From contig JAFAUH010000071.1 in the NCBI GenBank assembly GCA_019243445.1, forward strand, positions 1-49,954: a stretch of 49,954 bases of DNA. Reading direction: 5' to 3'. The notes under the pieces are model-generated. The model did no database searches and was not told where the DNA came from. It was given only the letters and a program-made list of their open reading frames with translations. Positions 11,077 to 20,049 of the stretch are shown piece by piece. How positions within the stretch are numbered: position 1 is the first letter of the stretch; every line of letters begins with the position of its first letter. A program made the translations under genes and the position numbers. The DNA is from Streptomycetaceae bacterium. Lineage in GTDB: Bacteria > Actinomycetota > Actinomycetes > Streptomycetales > Streptomycetaceae.

Positions 11077-12077
11077 GGGCCGATCCTTCCATGCATCCGA
11101 AAAATCCGGTCGTACGCGGCGGCCAGCAGCTCTGGGTCGTGCCGCGGCCCGTCGGGGGCGGCGACCTTGGCGAGCGCGACCGATGCCTCCAGCCGCTCGG
11201 CGGCCTCGGCGAGGCTCACACGATCGGGCACGGCGGCTTCGTCGGCCAGCACCGCGTCGATGGTGAGTTTAGGGGCGTGTCGGGCCAAAACCTCCAAGTG
11301 ACGCTGCGGAGAAAAACCCTCGGTCTCTCCGGGTTGCGGGGCAAGGTTGAGAGTGAGCACGCGCCGGGCGCGGGTCTCGGTGAGCGCCTCGGCCAACTCC
11401 GGGACGAGCAGATGCGGGATGACGGAGGAGAACCATGAGCCCGGACCGAGGACGACCCAGTCGGCGTCGAGGACGGCTTGGACAGCCTCGGGCACGGCGG
11501 GCGGGTCGTGGGGCACCAGCCGGACTTCCTGCACTTCACCGGGGGTAAGCGCCACCGTGGCCTGGCCGCGGACTGTGCCCGTCTCATCGGGGTGCGCCGG
11601 GTCGTGCCCGCGTACCGTTGCCTCGAGCTCCAGCGGCACCGCCGACATCGGGAGCACCCGGCCGTGCGCGCCGAGCAGTCTGCCAACCCACTCCAGCGCG
11701 GCGACCGGGTCACCGAGTTGTTCCCACAGCGAGACGATCAGCAAATTGCCGACGGCGTGCCCGTGCATCTCACCCTTACTGGTGAATCTGTGCTGGATGA
11801 CACGTGACCACGTCTGACCCCACTCGTCGTCCCCGCACAGCGCCGCGAGCGCCTTGCGCAGATCACCGGGCGGCAACACGCCTAGCTCGTTGCGGAGTCG
11901 GCCGCTGGAGCCACCGTCGTCGGCGACGGTCACCACGGCTGTCAGGTCCTGGGTGATCCGGCGCAGCGCCGCGAGCGAGGCGGACAGGCCGTGGCCGCCG
12001 CCGAGGGCCACGACTTTGGGTGTCGGGCCGGATCCGCTGGAGCGGCGGAGCCGCCGTATCGTTCTTGTCCTGATCAC
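11067..12077 (-). CDS. yvcK: YvcK-type gluconeogenesis factor (GNDPRKP family)
   Basis: YvcK proteins resemble the 2-phospho-L-lactate transferase CofD, bind UDP-sugars and influence carbon flux and cell-wall synthesis; the biochemical reaction in actinobacteria is not settled. The protein has 336 residues. Seen are [18 protein letters not shown] near residue 22 and [12 protein letters not shown] near residue 50, both family signatures. The start is GTG at 12077, overlapping the rapZ stop as GTGA. The rapZ-yvcK-whiA order is conserved in many Gram-positive bacteria. Confidence 0.95.
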   Translation of the reverse strand: MIRTRTIRRLRRSSGSGPTPKVVALGGGHGLSASLAALRRITQDLTAVVTVADDGGSSGRLRNELGVLPPGDLRKALAALCGDDEWGQTWSRVIQHRFTSKGEMHGHAVGNLLIVSLWEQLGDPVAALEWVGRLLGAHGRVLPMSAVPLELEATVRGHDPAHPDETGTVRGQATVALTPGEVQEVRLVPHDPPAVPEAVQAVLDADWVVLGPGSWFSSVIPHLLVPELAEALTETRARRVLTLNLAPQPGETEGFSPQRHLEVLARHAPKLTIDAVLADEAAVPDRVSLAEAAERLEASVALAKVAAPDGPRHDPELLAAAYDRIFRMHGRIGPWR

Positions 12078-12967
12078 TCGCGCCCCATGTCACGGTGGAC
12101 GACGACGGTCTCCACGCCATCGGAGGAGAGTCGACGGGCGAGCCGCTCCGACATCGCGACGCTGCGGTGCTTGCCGCCGGTGCAGCCGACCGCGATCGTC
12201 ACATAGCGCTTGCCCTCGCGCCGGTATCCGGCGGCGATGATGTTCAGGATCTCGGCGTAGCGGTCGAGGAATTCCTTGGCACCCGGCTGGTTGAAGACGT
12301 AGGTGGCGACCTGGTCGTTGAGCCCGGTGTACGGACGCAGTTCAGGTACCCAGTGCGGGTTGGGCAGGAAGCGGCAGTCGACGACGAGGTCGGCATCGAC
12401 GGGAAGTCCGTACTTGAAGCCGAACGACATCACGGTGGCCCGCAGCTCGGGCTCCTCCTCGTCGGCGAACTGGGCGTCCATCTTGGCGCGCAGTTCGTGC
12501 ACGTTCAGGCTGGAGGTGTCGATCACCAAATCGGCTTCGCCGCGCAGCTCGCGCAGCAGATCACGCTCCTGGACGATGCCGTCGACGATACGGCCGTCGC
12601 CCTGCAGCGGGTGCGGCCGGCGCACTGACTCGAAGCGGCGCACCAGCGCGTCGTCCGACGCCTCGAGGAAGAGCACGCGGCGCTTGACGCCCGTGGCGTC
12701 GAGGTCGGCGAGGGATTCGCGCAGGTTGTCGAAGAAACGACGGCCTCGCACATCTACGACGACCGCGATGCGCGCGACGTTTCCCTGCGAACGGGCGCCC
12801 AAATCAACCATGGTGGGGATCAGCGCGGGCGGCAGGTTGTCGACGACGAACCAGCCAAGGTCTTCAAGGCACTTGGCCGCGGTGCTGCGGCCGGCCCCGG
12901 ACATGCCCGAGATGATCACTAGTTCCGGGATGGCTTCCGCCGCTTCACCCGCTCCGCCCGTACTCAC
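12074..12967 (-). CDS. rapZ: RapZ-type nucleotide-binding protein
   Basis: RapZ family proteins (YvcJ in Bacillus) are P-loop ATP/GTP-binding proteins; in Escherichia coli RapZ is an RNA-binding adaptor controlling glmS, but an equivalent role in actinobacteria is not shown. The protein has 297 residues. A Walker A loop reads [15 protein letters not shown] near residue 17, and FVVDNLPP follows. The C-terminal half carries [20 protein letters not shown] near residue 272, another family signature. The GTG start at 12967 lies 41 bp after uvrC, so the genes probably share a transcript. Confidence 0.95.
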   Translation of the reverse strand: MSTGGAGEAAEAIPELVIISGMSGAGRSTAAKCLEDLGWFVVDNLPPALIPTMVDLGARSQGNVARIAVVVDVRGRRFFDNLRESLADLDATGVKRRVLFLEASDDALVRRFESVRRPHPLQGDGRIVDGIVQERDLLRELRGEADLVIDTSSLNVHELRAKMDAQFADEEEPELRATVMSFGFKYGLPVDADLVVDCRFLPNPHWVPELRPYTGLNDQVATYVFNQPGAKEFLDRYAEILNIIAAGYRREGKRYVTIAVGCTGGKHRSVAMSERLARRLSSDGVETVVVHRDMGRE

Positions 12968-13008
12968 CTGTGCTCCGCCTCCGTCGATCTCGCTCGTGGC
13001 CCTGCCGT

Positions 13009-15162
13009 TCAGCCGACTGAAGTCGGCGGGCCATCTCCGTTCTGCAGCAACATCGGCCGCTGCGCGGCGGGCGCCGCCTCTTTTTCCTCAATAATCTCTC
13101 CAGTGGCGGTGTTCACCACGGGAGCAGTGGATGAAGCCTGTGCGAGGGCGGTGGCCACCGCCTCGGCTGTCCTGCGACCTATGCCCTGTACCTCGCAGAT
13201 CTGTTCGACAGTAGCGGAACGCAGCCGTTTGACGGAGCCGAAGTGCTTGAGCAGCGCCTGCTTGCGGATCTCGCCGAGACCGGGGACGGAGTCGAGCGCC
13301 CCGGCCTTCATGGACTTCGCGCGCTTGCTGCGCTGGTAGGAGAGGGCAAAGCGGTGTGCTTCATCCCGTACCCGCTGCAGCAGGTACAGGCCTTCGCTGG
13401 TACGTGGCAGGATCACCGGATCCTCGGTCTTCGGAAGCCACACCTCCTCCAGCCGCTTGGCAAGACCGCAGACCGCCACATCCTCCACGCCGAGCTCCTC
13501 CAGCGCCCGCTGAGCTGCGGCGACCTGCGGTCGGCCGCCATCAACGACTACGAGCTGCGGGGGGTAGGCGAATTTGCGCGGACGTCCGGTCTCCGGATCG
13601 ACCGGGCCACTCGCCACTTCGTCGGCATAAGCAGTTGCACCAAAGGCAGCGACACCGGCAGGGGAAGCTTCGCCCACGCCGCCCTCCGCCTCTTCCCACT
13701 CGCCCGTTTTCTGCTTCTCCCGCAGATAACGCCGGAACCGCCGGGAGACCACCTCGTACATGGAGCGCACATCGTCCTGGCCCGCGCTGTGTTTGTCCTG
13801 TGCGTCTGTGACACGACCTTTGACCTGGAACCGCCGGTATTCACTCTTGCGGGCCAGACCGTCCTCGAAGACGACCATGGAGGCCACTACGTCCTCGCCA
13901 TGCAGATGCGAGATGTCGAAACACTCGATGCGCAGCGGCGCGGAGTCGAGGTCCAGCGCCTCGGCGAGCTCCTCCAGGGCGCGGGAGCGGGTGGTCAGGT
14001 CGGAGGCGCGCTTGGTCTTGTGCAGCGCAAGCGCCTGCTGCGCATTACGCTGCACCGTCGCCATCAGGTCCTTTTTGTCGCCGCGCTGCGGCACCCGCAG
14101 GCTGACGTTCGTACCGCGCCGCTGCCCCAGCCAGGCGGCTATCGGCTCGACGGGCTCCGGAAGCGCGGGGACGAGAACCTCCTTCGGTACGCCCCCGCTG
14201 CCGCCCGCCCCTTCGGTGTCTCCGGTCTCCTCGCCGTACAACTGCTGCAGCGCGTGCTCGATAAGCCCCGCGGTGTTGACCGCCTCGACCTTGTCGGTGA
14301 CCCAGCCGCGCTGGCCGCGCACCCGGCCGCCGCGCACATGGAAGATCTGAACGGCCGCCTCCAGTTCGTCCTCGGCGACCGCGATCAAGTCGGCGTCGGT
14401 GGCATCGGTGAGGACGACGGCGTTCTTCTCCATGGCCCGCTTGAGCGCCCCGATGTCGTCACGTAGCCTCGCGGCCCGCTCGTACTCCATCCCAGCCGCT
14501 GCGTCCTGCATCTGCTTTTCCAGACGCCGCAGATAAGTACCCGTACGTCCGGCCATGAAGTCGCAGAATTCCTCAGCGAGTTCGCGGTGCTCCTCGGCGC
14601 TGAGGCGACCGACGCACGGCGCGGAGCACTTGTCGATGTAACCGAGCAGGCAGGGGCGGCCGATCTGGTGCGAGCGCTTGAACACGCCCGCAGAGCAAGT
14701 GCGTACAGGGAAGACACGCAGCAGCAGATCGACGGTCTCGCGGATCGCCCACGCGTGCGCATACGGCCCGAAGTAGCGCACACCCTTGCGCTTCGGGCCG
14801 CGCATCACCTGCACTCGGGGAAATTCCTCGTTCATGGTGAGGGCGAGCGAAGGATAGCTCTTGTCATCACGGTACTTGACGTTGAATCGGGGGTCGAACT
14901 CCTTGATCCAGGAGTACTCCAGCTGCAGTGCCTCGACCTCGGTGGTCACCACCGTCCATTCGACGGAGGCAGCTGTGGTGACCATCGTGCGGGTGCGCGG
15001 GTGCAGACGGGCAAGATCCTGGAAGTATGAGGACAGCCGCTGCCGCAGGCTCTTGGCCTTGCCGACATAGATCACACGGCCGTGCTCGTCCCGGAACTTG
15101 TATACCCCGGGTGAGTCCGGGATCTGTCCGGGTTTCGGGCGGTAGCTGGACGGGTCGGCCAT
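13009..15162 (-). CDS. uvrC: Excinuclease ABC subunit C
   Basis: UvrC makes both incisions around DNA lesions during nucleotide excision repair. The protein has 717 residues. Domains in order: GIY-YIG nuclease ([19 protein letters not shown], residues about 19-37), a cysteine cluster with CSAPCVG, a UVR helix pair, the RNase H-like nuclease ([21 protein letters not shown]), and two helix-hairpin-helix motifs ([18 protein letters not shown] and [13 protein letters not shown]). The ATG at 15162 lies 6 nt after a TAGGGT -10-like box (15169-15174), so the transcript may be leaderless. It is the first gene of uvrC-rapZ-yvcK-whiA. Confidence 0.97.
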   Translation of the reverse strand: MADPSSYRPKPGQIPDSPGVYKFRDEHGRVIYVGKAKSLRQRLSSYFQDLARLHPRTRTMVTTAASVEWTVVTTEVEALQLEYSWIKEFDPRFNVKYRDDKSYPSLALTMNEEFPRVQVMRGPKRKGVRYFGPYAHAWAIRETVDLLLRVFPVRTCSAGVFKRSHQIGRPCLLGYIDKCSAPCVGRLSAEEHRELAEEFCDFMAGRTGTYLRRLEKQMQDAAAGMEYERAARLRDDIGALKRAMEKNAVVLTDATDADLIAVAEDELEAAVQIFHVRGGRVRGQRGWVTDKVEAVNTAGLIEHALQQLYGEETGDTEGAGGSGGVPKEVLVPALPEPVEPIAAWLGQRRGTNVSLRVPQRGDKKDLMATVQRNAQQALALHKTKRASDLTTRSRALEELAEALDLDSAPLRIECFDISHLHGEDVVASMVVFEDGLARKSEYRRFQVKGRVTDAQDKHSAGQDDVRSMYEVVSRRFRRYLREKQKTGEWEEAEGGVGEASPAGVAAFGATAYADEVASGPVDPETGRPRKFAYPPQLVVVDGGRPQVAAAQRALEELGVEDVAVCGLAKRLEEVWLPKTEDPVILPRTSEGLYLLQRVRDEAHRFALSYQRSKRAKSMKAGALDSVPGLGEIRKQALLKHFGSVKRLRSATVEQICEVQGIGRRTAEAVATALAQASSTAPVVNTATGEIIEEKEAAPAAQRPMLLQNGDGPPTSVG

Positions 15163-15191
15163 GACTTCACCCTACTTGCGGGCACTGACAA

Positions 15192-15229
15192 ACCGATCCG
15201 ACGGCGCGTGGGATCGCCGTCGGACCGGT
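15192..15229 (-). terminator. Terminator after the conservon
   Basis: A perfect 10-bp stem (TCCGACGGCG at 15197-15206, complement at 15215-15224) extends outward to 15 bp with one mismatch (15192-15229). It lies just downstream of cvnD and upstream of uvrC on the same strand, so it should insulate the two units. Confidence 0.7.
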
Positions 15230-15250
15230 GGCGGGAATCACGCGCACAAG

Positions 15251-15820
15251 CTAGGCAGAGGCGGTGATAGTTGCGATGACGTGTTCGACGAGGGTGAGCA
15301 GGATGTCGCGGCAGGAGGAACGGTCGCGGGCGTCGAAGATGGTGACGTGGATACCGGGGCCGAGGCTGAGGGCGCTGCGGATCTGTTCGGCCGAGTAGAA
15401 CTGGCGTCCGTCGAAGGAGTTGGCGCCGACGACGAAGGGGATGCCGCGCTGCTCGAAGAAGTCGATCGCAGCGAAGCTGGACTCCAGACGACGTGTGTCG
15501 ACCATCACCACACCACCGAGGGCGCCCTGCGCCAGGTCGTTCCACATGAACCAGAAGCGCTGCTGGCCAGGGGTACCGAACAGGTACAAGACCAGGTCGG
15601 GTGTGAGGGTGATGCGGCCGAAGTCGAGGGCCACCGTGGTGGTGGCCTTCTTCTCGACTCCGGTCAGGTCGTCTACGCCCGCACTGGCTTCGGTGAGCGT
15701 CTCCTCAGTACGCAGCGGCGCGATCTCGCTGATGGACGAGACCATGGTGGTTTTGCCGACTCCAAATCCCCCGGAGATGAGGATCTTGACGGCGTCGGGC
15801 GCGGTGTCAGAGGCGTGCAA
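15251..15820 (-). CDS. cvnD: Conservon GTPase-like protein CvnD
   Basis: CvnD proteins are small Ras/MglA-like GTP-binding proteins encoded at the end of conservons, where they form a membrane-associated signalling complex with CvnA-C. The protein has 189 residues. A P-loop reads SGGFGVGKTTMVSS near residue 16, and LFGTPGQQRFWFMWNDL resembles the switch II region with its conserved Gly. The usual NKxD is replaced by GANSFDG, as in the MglA-like group. It overlaps cvnC by 14 nt. The target process of this conservon cannot be read from sequence. Confidence 0.93.
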   Translation of the reverse strand: MHASDTAPDAVKILISGGFGVGKTTMVSSISEIAPLRTEETLTEASAGVDDLTGVEKKATTTVALDFGRITLTPDLVLYLFGTPGQQRFWFMWNDLAQGALGGVVMVDTRRLESSFAAIDFFEQRGIPFVVGANSFDGRQFYSAEQIRSALSLGPGIHVTIFDARDRSSCRDILLTLVEHVIATITASA

Positions 15821-16223
15821 GGCCGTCCCTCACTTTCTGCAGCAATGCGATCTCCGGTCCGTTGTACGACTGGCCTTTGTGCGACTGACCGCTGTACGCC
15901 TGGATCGGCGGCCGGGCGCTGATCCTTCCCGCATCCAGCAGGTCGGAGAGCATGATCGTGGTCACCGATACCGGAATGTCCAGGTGTGCCGCGATCTCGG
16001 CCACGGCGATGGGCCGGGGACAAAGGCGCAGGATGCGGTGATGTTCCGGTTGCAGCGAACGGTTATCCGGGCCGTCCGACACTTCGACCGCCGTAATCAG
16101 GGTTATCAGGCTGAAGACATTCCGGACGGGTTGGGTGCGCCCACCGGTGAGAGTGAACGGGCGCACCAGCCGCCCGTATCCACTGCTCGCGGAGAAGCCC
16201 TGCAGCTCCTCGGGCCTGCTCAT
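15807..16223 (-). CDS. cvnC: Conservon protein CvnC (DUF742)
   Basis: DUF742 proteins are the third conservon component and contain a winged-helix-like fold of uncertain molecular role. The protein has 138 residues. The N-terminal segment GRLVRPFTLTGGRTQP and the later CPRPIAVAEIAAHLDIPVSVTTIMLSDLLDAG are typical of the family. The ATG at 16223 is chosen because it overlaps the cvnB stop by 4 nt; a longer upstream extension would be read from cvnB DNA in another frame. The insert SGQSHKGQSYNGPE near the C-terminus looks like linker. Confidence 0.93.
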   Translation of the reverse strand: MSRPEELQGFSASSGYGRLVRPFTLTGGRTQPVRNVFSLITLITAVEVSDGPDNRSLQPEHHRILRLCPRPIAVAEIAAHLDIPVSVTTIMLSDLLDAGRISARPPIQAYSGQSHKGQSYNGPEIALLQKVRDGLARL

Positions 16224-16666
16224 CCGTTGTCTCCTCCGCCCGCGATGGCGCGGAAGGCGCGTTCGGTACGCGGTGCGGCACTGAGATGTTCGCCGATCTT
16301 CCTGACGAGCAGGTTCATCTCGTACGCCACCACACCGATGTCGGCTTGCGCATTGGTGAGGACGGCCAGGTGGGCGCCGACGCCGGCGGAGGTGAGGATG
16401 AGGAAGCCCTGCTGCATCTCGATCAGCGCCTGGAGCACTGCCCCGCCACGGAAGTCGGCGCAGATGCCCCGGCCGAGGCTCATCAGGCCGGACGCGGTTG
16501 CGGCCAGGCGTTCGGCCTCGGGGCGGGGAAATGAGGTGGACTTGCTGACGACCAGGCCGTCCTCGGATACGACAACGGCATGGCGCACATCGGCGACCTG
16601 CTGAACCAGGGCAGTGAGCAGATGGTCGAGCTGGAGGTGGGTGGCTGGTGCGCGGAAGGCGGTCAT
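16220..16666 (-). CDS. cvnB: Conservon protein CvnB (roadblock/LC7 domain)
   Basis: CvnB proteins have the roadblock/LC7 fold and act as the likely partner and regulator of the CvnD GTPase, as MglB does for MglA. The protein has 148 residues. The domain spans about residues 12-125, with VRHAVVVSEDGLVVSKSTSF near residue 27 and ERLAATASGLMSLGRGICADF after it. It overlaps cvnA and cvnC by 4 nt each. The C-terminal tail is short and Gly-rich. Confidence 0.93.
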   Translation of the reverse strand: MTAFRAPATHLQLDHLLTALVQQVADVRHAVVVSEDGLVVSKSTSFPRPEAERLAATASGLMSLGRGICADFRGGAVLQALIEMQQGFLILTSAGVGAHLAVLTNAQADIGVVAYEMNLLVRKIGEHLSAAPRTERAFRAIAGGGDNG

Positions 16667-19086
16667 CTTGGGAAGTCCTTCTTCGATGCGTCGGCGGTTG
16701 GGGCAGTGGAGCGGGGCGTCTCGTTCGGCCTCGCGTGCCGGGCATGCCTGGTGCCGCGCTGGAAAGCAGCTATGGCGGACGCGGTCGGCCGCGCCGAGGA
16801 ACGCGGTTCTTCCTCCTCCGGGACCGGCTCGGCAGCGGGTTCGTGCCTCAGTTCCTGGACCAGGTTGGTCTGAGGGACGCGCTGCGGCAGTGGCGGTGGG
16901 GAAGCCTGCGGTCCCTCGCCGCCCGGCACGGCGGCGGAGGTGTCGACAGCCCGAGGCAGTGCTGCAACGGGTGCTATCAGCGGCGCCACGCGAGGCGTCG
17001 GAGCAGCGGAGGTGATGGCGGCCGGCACCGGGGTGGAGGAGAGCTTCTTCGGTAGGGGTTTGGGCATTGAGGCGTCGGGCATCAGCGACTCCGATCCGAG
17101 GTCCTCCGCTGAGACGTCGCGGACGATCAATTCTTCGGGGATGAGCACGATGGCCGATGTGCCGCCGAAGGCCGACGGCCGCAAAGTGACCGATATGCCG
17201 TGGTGGGCGGCAAGCAGGGCGACCACGAAGGTACCCAAGCGGGGGTCCTCGGAGAGGGCCAGGACGTCGAACTCCGGTGGTTCCACCAGGCGCTGGTTGA
17301 CGGCGGCGTACTCCTCAGAGCTCATACCTATGCCGCGGTCCTCGATCTCCACCGCTATGCCCTTGCCCACCGAGTCGGCCCGGACCCAGACCGGGCAGGA
17401 TGTCGGTGAGTAGGCCGTGGCGTTCTCCATCAGCTCGGCCAGCAGATGGACGACATCGCTGACTGCGTGGCCCACGATCCCGGGACCTTCGTCGAGGCGC
17501 ACCGTGATGCGCTGGTAGTCGGCGACCTCGCCGGTCGCGCTGCGCAAAATGTCTGCCAGGGCGACTGGTTCGTTCCACCGGCGACGGGGGCGACCGCCTG
17601 CGATGATCACCAGATTCTCTTCGTAGCGGCGCATACGAGTGGTCTGGGAGTCAAGCTGGTAGAGGCCCTCCAGAACCTCCGGTTCCTGGTGCTTGCGCTC
17701 CAGGTCGTCCAGGAGGCTGAGCTGGCGGTTGACGAGGTTCTGGGTGTGGCGGGCCGCGCCGAGGATCACCTTCTGGAAACCCCGTCGGGAATCCGCCAGC
17801 GCCACCGCACTGCCGATGCCGGTGCGTTGCGCGGCGTTGAACGCCTTGGCGACCTGGCCGAGTTCGTCGGTCCCGTAGTCCAACTCCGGAGCGACAGTCC
17901 TGATGTCCACCTGCTCACCGCGGTTGAGCCGGGCCACCACCTCCGGCAGTCGGACCTCGGCCAACTCCAGCGTGGCTTCACGCAGTCCGGACAGACGGCG
18001 CAGCAGGGAGCTGGTGACGCGCCAGGAGAGCACCGCGGAGGTGATCAGCGCGAGGAGACCGGCGAGACTGGCCGCGCCCTGGTCGAGCAGCAGGCTGTTG
18101 GCGGTGCTCCCCTGGAGGCTGACCAGGTTGGCAGTGTCGACCTGGATCTGGTGGATCAGCTGGGTTTCCACCCAGTCGAGCGCGGGGCGCCACTGTTTGG
18201 TCGACGACGGCAGGGCCATGCTGGCGTGCGCACCCGGGCTCGCGTCGTTGATGATCTCGTTTTCGACGGATGCCATCGTTTGCCAGTCAGCGCTGGTGAC
18301 GATCTTTCCTATCACGGCCCGGTCGTCAGGGCCCTGCCGCCGCACCATGTCGATGAGCAGCGATCGCTGTGCGCCGACTTGGAGGACGAATTGGGCACGC
18401 TGCTCAGCAGTGAGTCGCCCGTTGGACATCGCCTGGGTGATGATCGTGTCCTCGAGTGCGATGTCCTCCGAGAGAAACATCATCATGCTGGTCGGCTCCG
18501 CAGCCGTCACCAGCTGACCTTCCTGCACCTGCCAGACGTTGCGGATCGCGGTCATCATGGCCTGGAGGACAGCGGAGTAGTCGTTGGCCGCCTCCTCGGG
18601 GCTGATGTCCCGCTGGTCGACCCGAGCGCGCAGGTTCGGAAGCTGGATCCGTTGGAACGCCTCGAAGTACGGCTGCAGGGCAGTATGGATGCGATCGGTG
18701 TAACTGTTGAGGTTGTAGCCCGTGGTGATTCGCAAGACCCCGTCGGTGTTGTTGCGCTCGGCGCTCAGCTGGGCGTGGGAGGAAGAGGAATTCGGGTGGG
18801 TCAGCCAGGTGACCGAGTACCGGCGCTCAAGCTGCATGTCGTACAGGAGGTCATTGCTTTGACGGGAGACCAGTCGACCCAACGTGTACTGCGAGCGAAT
18901 ATCCAGACCCTCGGAGAGCAGTTGGCTGGATGCGACCGCCCATACCACCGCCAGCGCCAGGCTGGGAACCAACGCCAGCAGCAGCAGCGAGGTCCGCAGG
19001 GATCCGGATCTTGACCTGCTGGTGGTCCTGCCGACGGATGGGGACTGGCGTCCGGTCCGGCCCGGGGTGTCTTTCCGAGGTGGCAT
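16663..19086 (-). CDS. cvnA: Conservon sensor kinase-like protein CvnA
   Basis: CvnA proteins are membrane sensor proteins with a nitrate/nitrite-sensing-type extracytoplasmic domain and a histidine-kinase-like ATPase domain. The protein has 807 residues. A basic N-terminus precedes a first membrane segment (LRTSLLLLALVPSLALAVVW, near residues 30-50); a second lies near residue 350 (SLAGLLALITSAVLSW) before a HAMP-like linker. The ATPase domain shows the N-box ELMENATAYSP and EDRGIGM. The last 100 residues are Pro/Ala-rich. The ATG at 19086, with AAGGA upstream, is chosen over longer in-frame extensions. It heads cvnABCD. Confidence 0.92.
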   Translation of the reverse strand: MPPRKDTPGRTGRQSPSVGRTTSRSRSGSLRTSLLLLALVPSLALAVVWAVASSQLLSEGLDIRSQYTLGRLVSRQSNDLLYDMQLERRYSVTWLTHPNSSSSHAQLSAERNNTDGVLRITTGYNLNSYTDRIHTALQPYFEAFQRIQLPNLRARVDQRDISPEEAANDYSAVLQAMMTAIRNVWQVQEGQLVTAAEPTSMMMFLSEDIALEDTIITQAMSNGRLTAEQRAQFVLQVGAQRSLLIDMVRRQGPDDRAVIGKIVTSADWQTMASVENEIINDASPGAHASMALPSSTKQWRPALDWVETQLIHQIQVDTANLVSLQGSTANSLLLDQGAASLAGLLALITSAVLSWRVTSSLLRRLSGLREATLELAEVRLPEVVARLNRGEQVDIRTVAPELDYGTDELGQVAKAFNAAQRTGIGSAVALADSRRGFQKVILGAARHTQNLVNRQLSLLDDLERKHQEPEVLEGLYQLDSQTTRMRRYEENLVIIAGGRPRRRWNEPVALADILRSATGEVADYQRITVRLDEGPGIVGHAVSDVVHLLAELMENATAYSPTSCPVWVRADSVGKGIAVEIEDRGIGMSSEEYAAVNQRLVEPPEFDVLALSEDPRLGTFVVALLAAHHGISVTLRPSAFGGTSAIVLIPEELIVRDVSAEDLGSESLMPDASMPKPLPKKLSSTPVPAAITSAAPTPRVAPLIAPVAALPRAVDTSAAVPGGEGPQASPPPLPQRVPQTNLVQELRHEPAAEPVPEEEEPRSSARPTASAIAAFQRGTRHARHARPNETPRSTAPTADASKKDFPR

Positions 19087-19475
19087 CGGCGTCCTTGTGC
19101 GAAGGGGTGCGGAGCAGCGTTCGACGTGCCGCCACGCACCACGGCGTGACGGTAGTCCGGGGAGAATACTTATAAGAATTACTTTGGAAAAGGCAGTCAC
19201 ACCGGTGTTCCCGCCTGCGCCACCGGGGCCCTGCCGAGGTAAATGATTTGAACGCAGGGAACAAGGCGGGGACACCTGGAACGCGTCATGTGGTTGAGAT
19301 CACGAATGCTCTGCGTTGGTTCGAGACGGCCTGCCCAAGAACTTTTCGAGGGGCACTCAAGGGGATTGCCGCTCAAAGAGCCTATTGATATCCAGCCTTG
19401 TGATCGATTTTCTGAAAACCGAGGTTGGGGGAAACCGCCAAGATGATCGAGGTTCAGACAGGGAGGTCGACACCC
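19087..19475. other. 389-bp intergenic region upstream of cvnA
   Basis: No convincing gene is seen between the Rieske gene and cvnA. The stretch is clearly richer in A and T than its surroundings in two places: 19160-19200, which reads TTCTTATAAGTATTCTCC on the minus strand about 80-100 bp before cvnA, and 19370-19425. The first is the best candidate for the cvnA promoter, but no clean -35/-10 pair can be named. Confidence 0.4.
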
Positions 19476-19952
19476 CTACGAACTGGGCTTGGCAAACAGC
19501 TTGCCGCCCTGCACGTCAAGGCCGATGGAGGGCAGCGCCGAAGGCGCCGGACCGCCGAGGACGGCACCGGTCTCGACGTTGTACAAGCTGCCATGGCACG
19601 GGCAGAAGATGGCGCCGTTCGCCACGCCGCCCACAGTGCAGCCCGCGTGGGTGCAGATCGCGGTGAACGCCTTGAAGGTGCCCGCCTTTGGCTGGGTGAC
19701 GATGATCTGGACCTCCCGGAAGATCTTTGCACCGCCGACCGGGACCTCCGATGTCATGCCAAGCTCGACCTCCCCGCTGGAGGCCGAAGAGCCCGTAGAA
19801 TCCGTCGTGCTCGCGGAGGCTGTGGAGCCGCCGCCCGACGAGCCCGAAGAGCAGGCGGTGAGGGCGAGACCAGCGGTCCCGGTGAGCGCCGCGCACTGCA
19901 GCACGGTGCGGCGGGTCGCGGGGCTGGCGGGGCAGGCGGACTGATCGTTCAT
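19476..19952 (-). CDS. Rieske [2Fe-2S] lipoprotein
   Basis: The protein has 158 residues and is a small exported Rieske iron-sulfur protein of unknown electron partner. The N-terminus has a twin-arginine-like start (ATRRTVLQC) and a lipobox LTAC with Cys34, followed by a Ser/Thr/Gly linker to about residue 60. The Rieske ligands are visible as CTHAGC (residues 100-105) and CPCHGS (117-122), including the extra Cys pair for the stabilising disulfide. The ATG at 19952 has CGGAG upstream. It lies 97 bp after uvrA on the same strand. The family call is firm; its redox pathway is not known. Confidence 0.9.
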   Translation of the reverse strand: MNDQSACPASPATRRTVLQCAALTGTAGLALTACSSGSSGGGSTASASTTDSTGSSASSGEVELGMTSEVPVGGAKIFREVQIIVTQPKAGTFKAFTAICTHAGCTVGGVANGAIFCPCHGSLYNVETGAVLGGPAPSALPSIGLDVQGGKLFAKPSS

Positions 19953-20049
19953 GGTGCGCACTCCGGGCTCAAAACCAGGTCGGGGCGGAACGCCTCGTTT
20001 CGCCCGCACCCTACGTCCCAAAGCTCTGAGCGCCTAGGGGTTCCGTCAC

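Noticed and set aside
17446-19014. 522-codon plus-strand frame opposite cvnA
   Set aside because: It is a shadow of the kinase-like gene; the sense frame has membrane segments and an ATPase N-box, while the antisense product has no recognisable feature.
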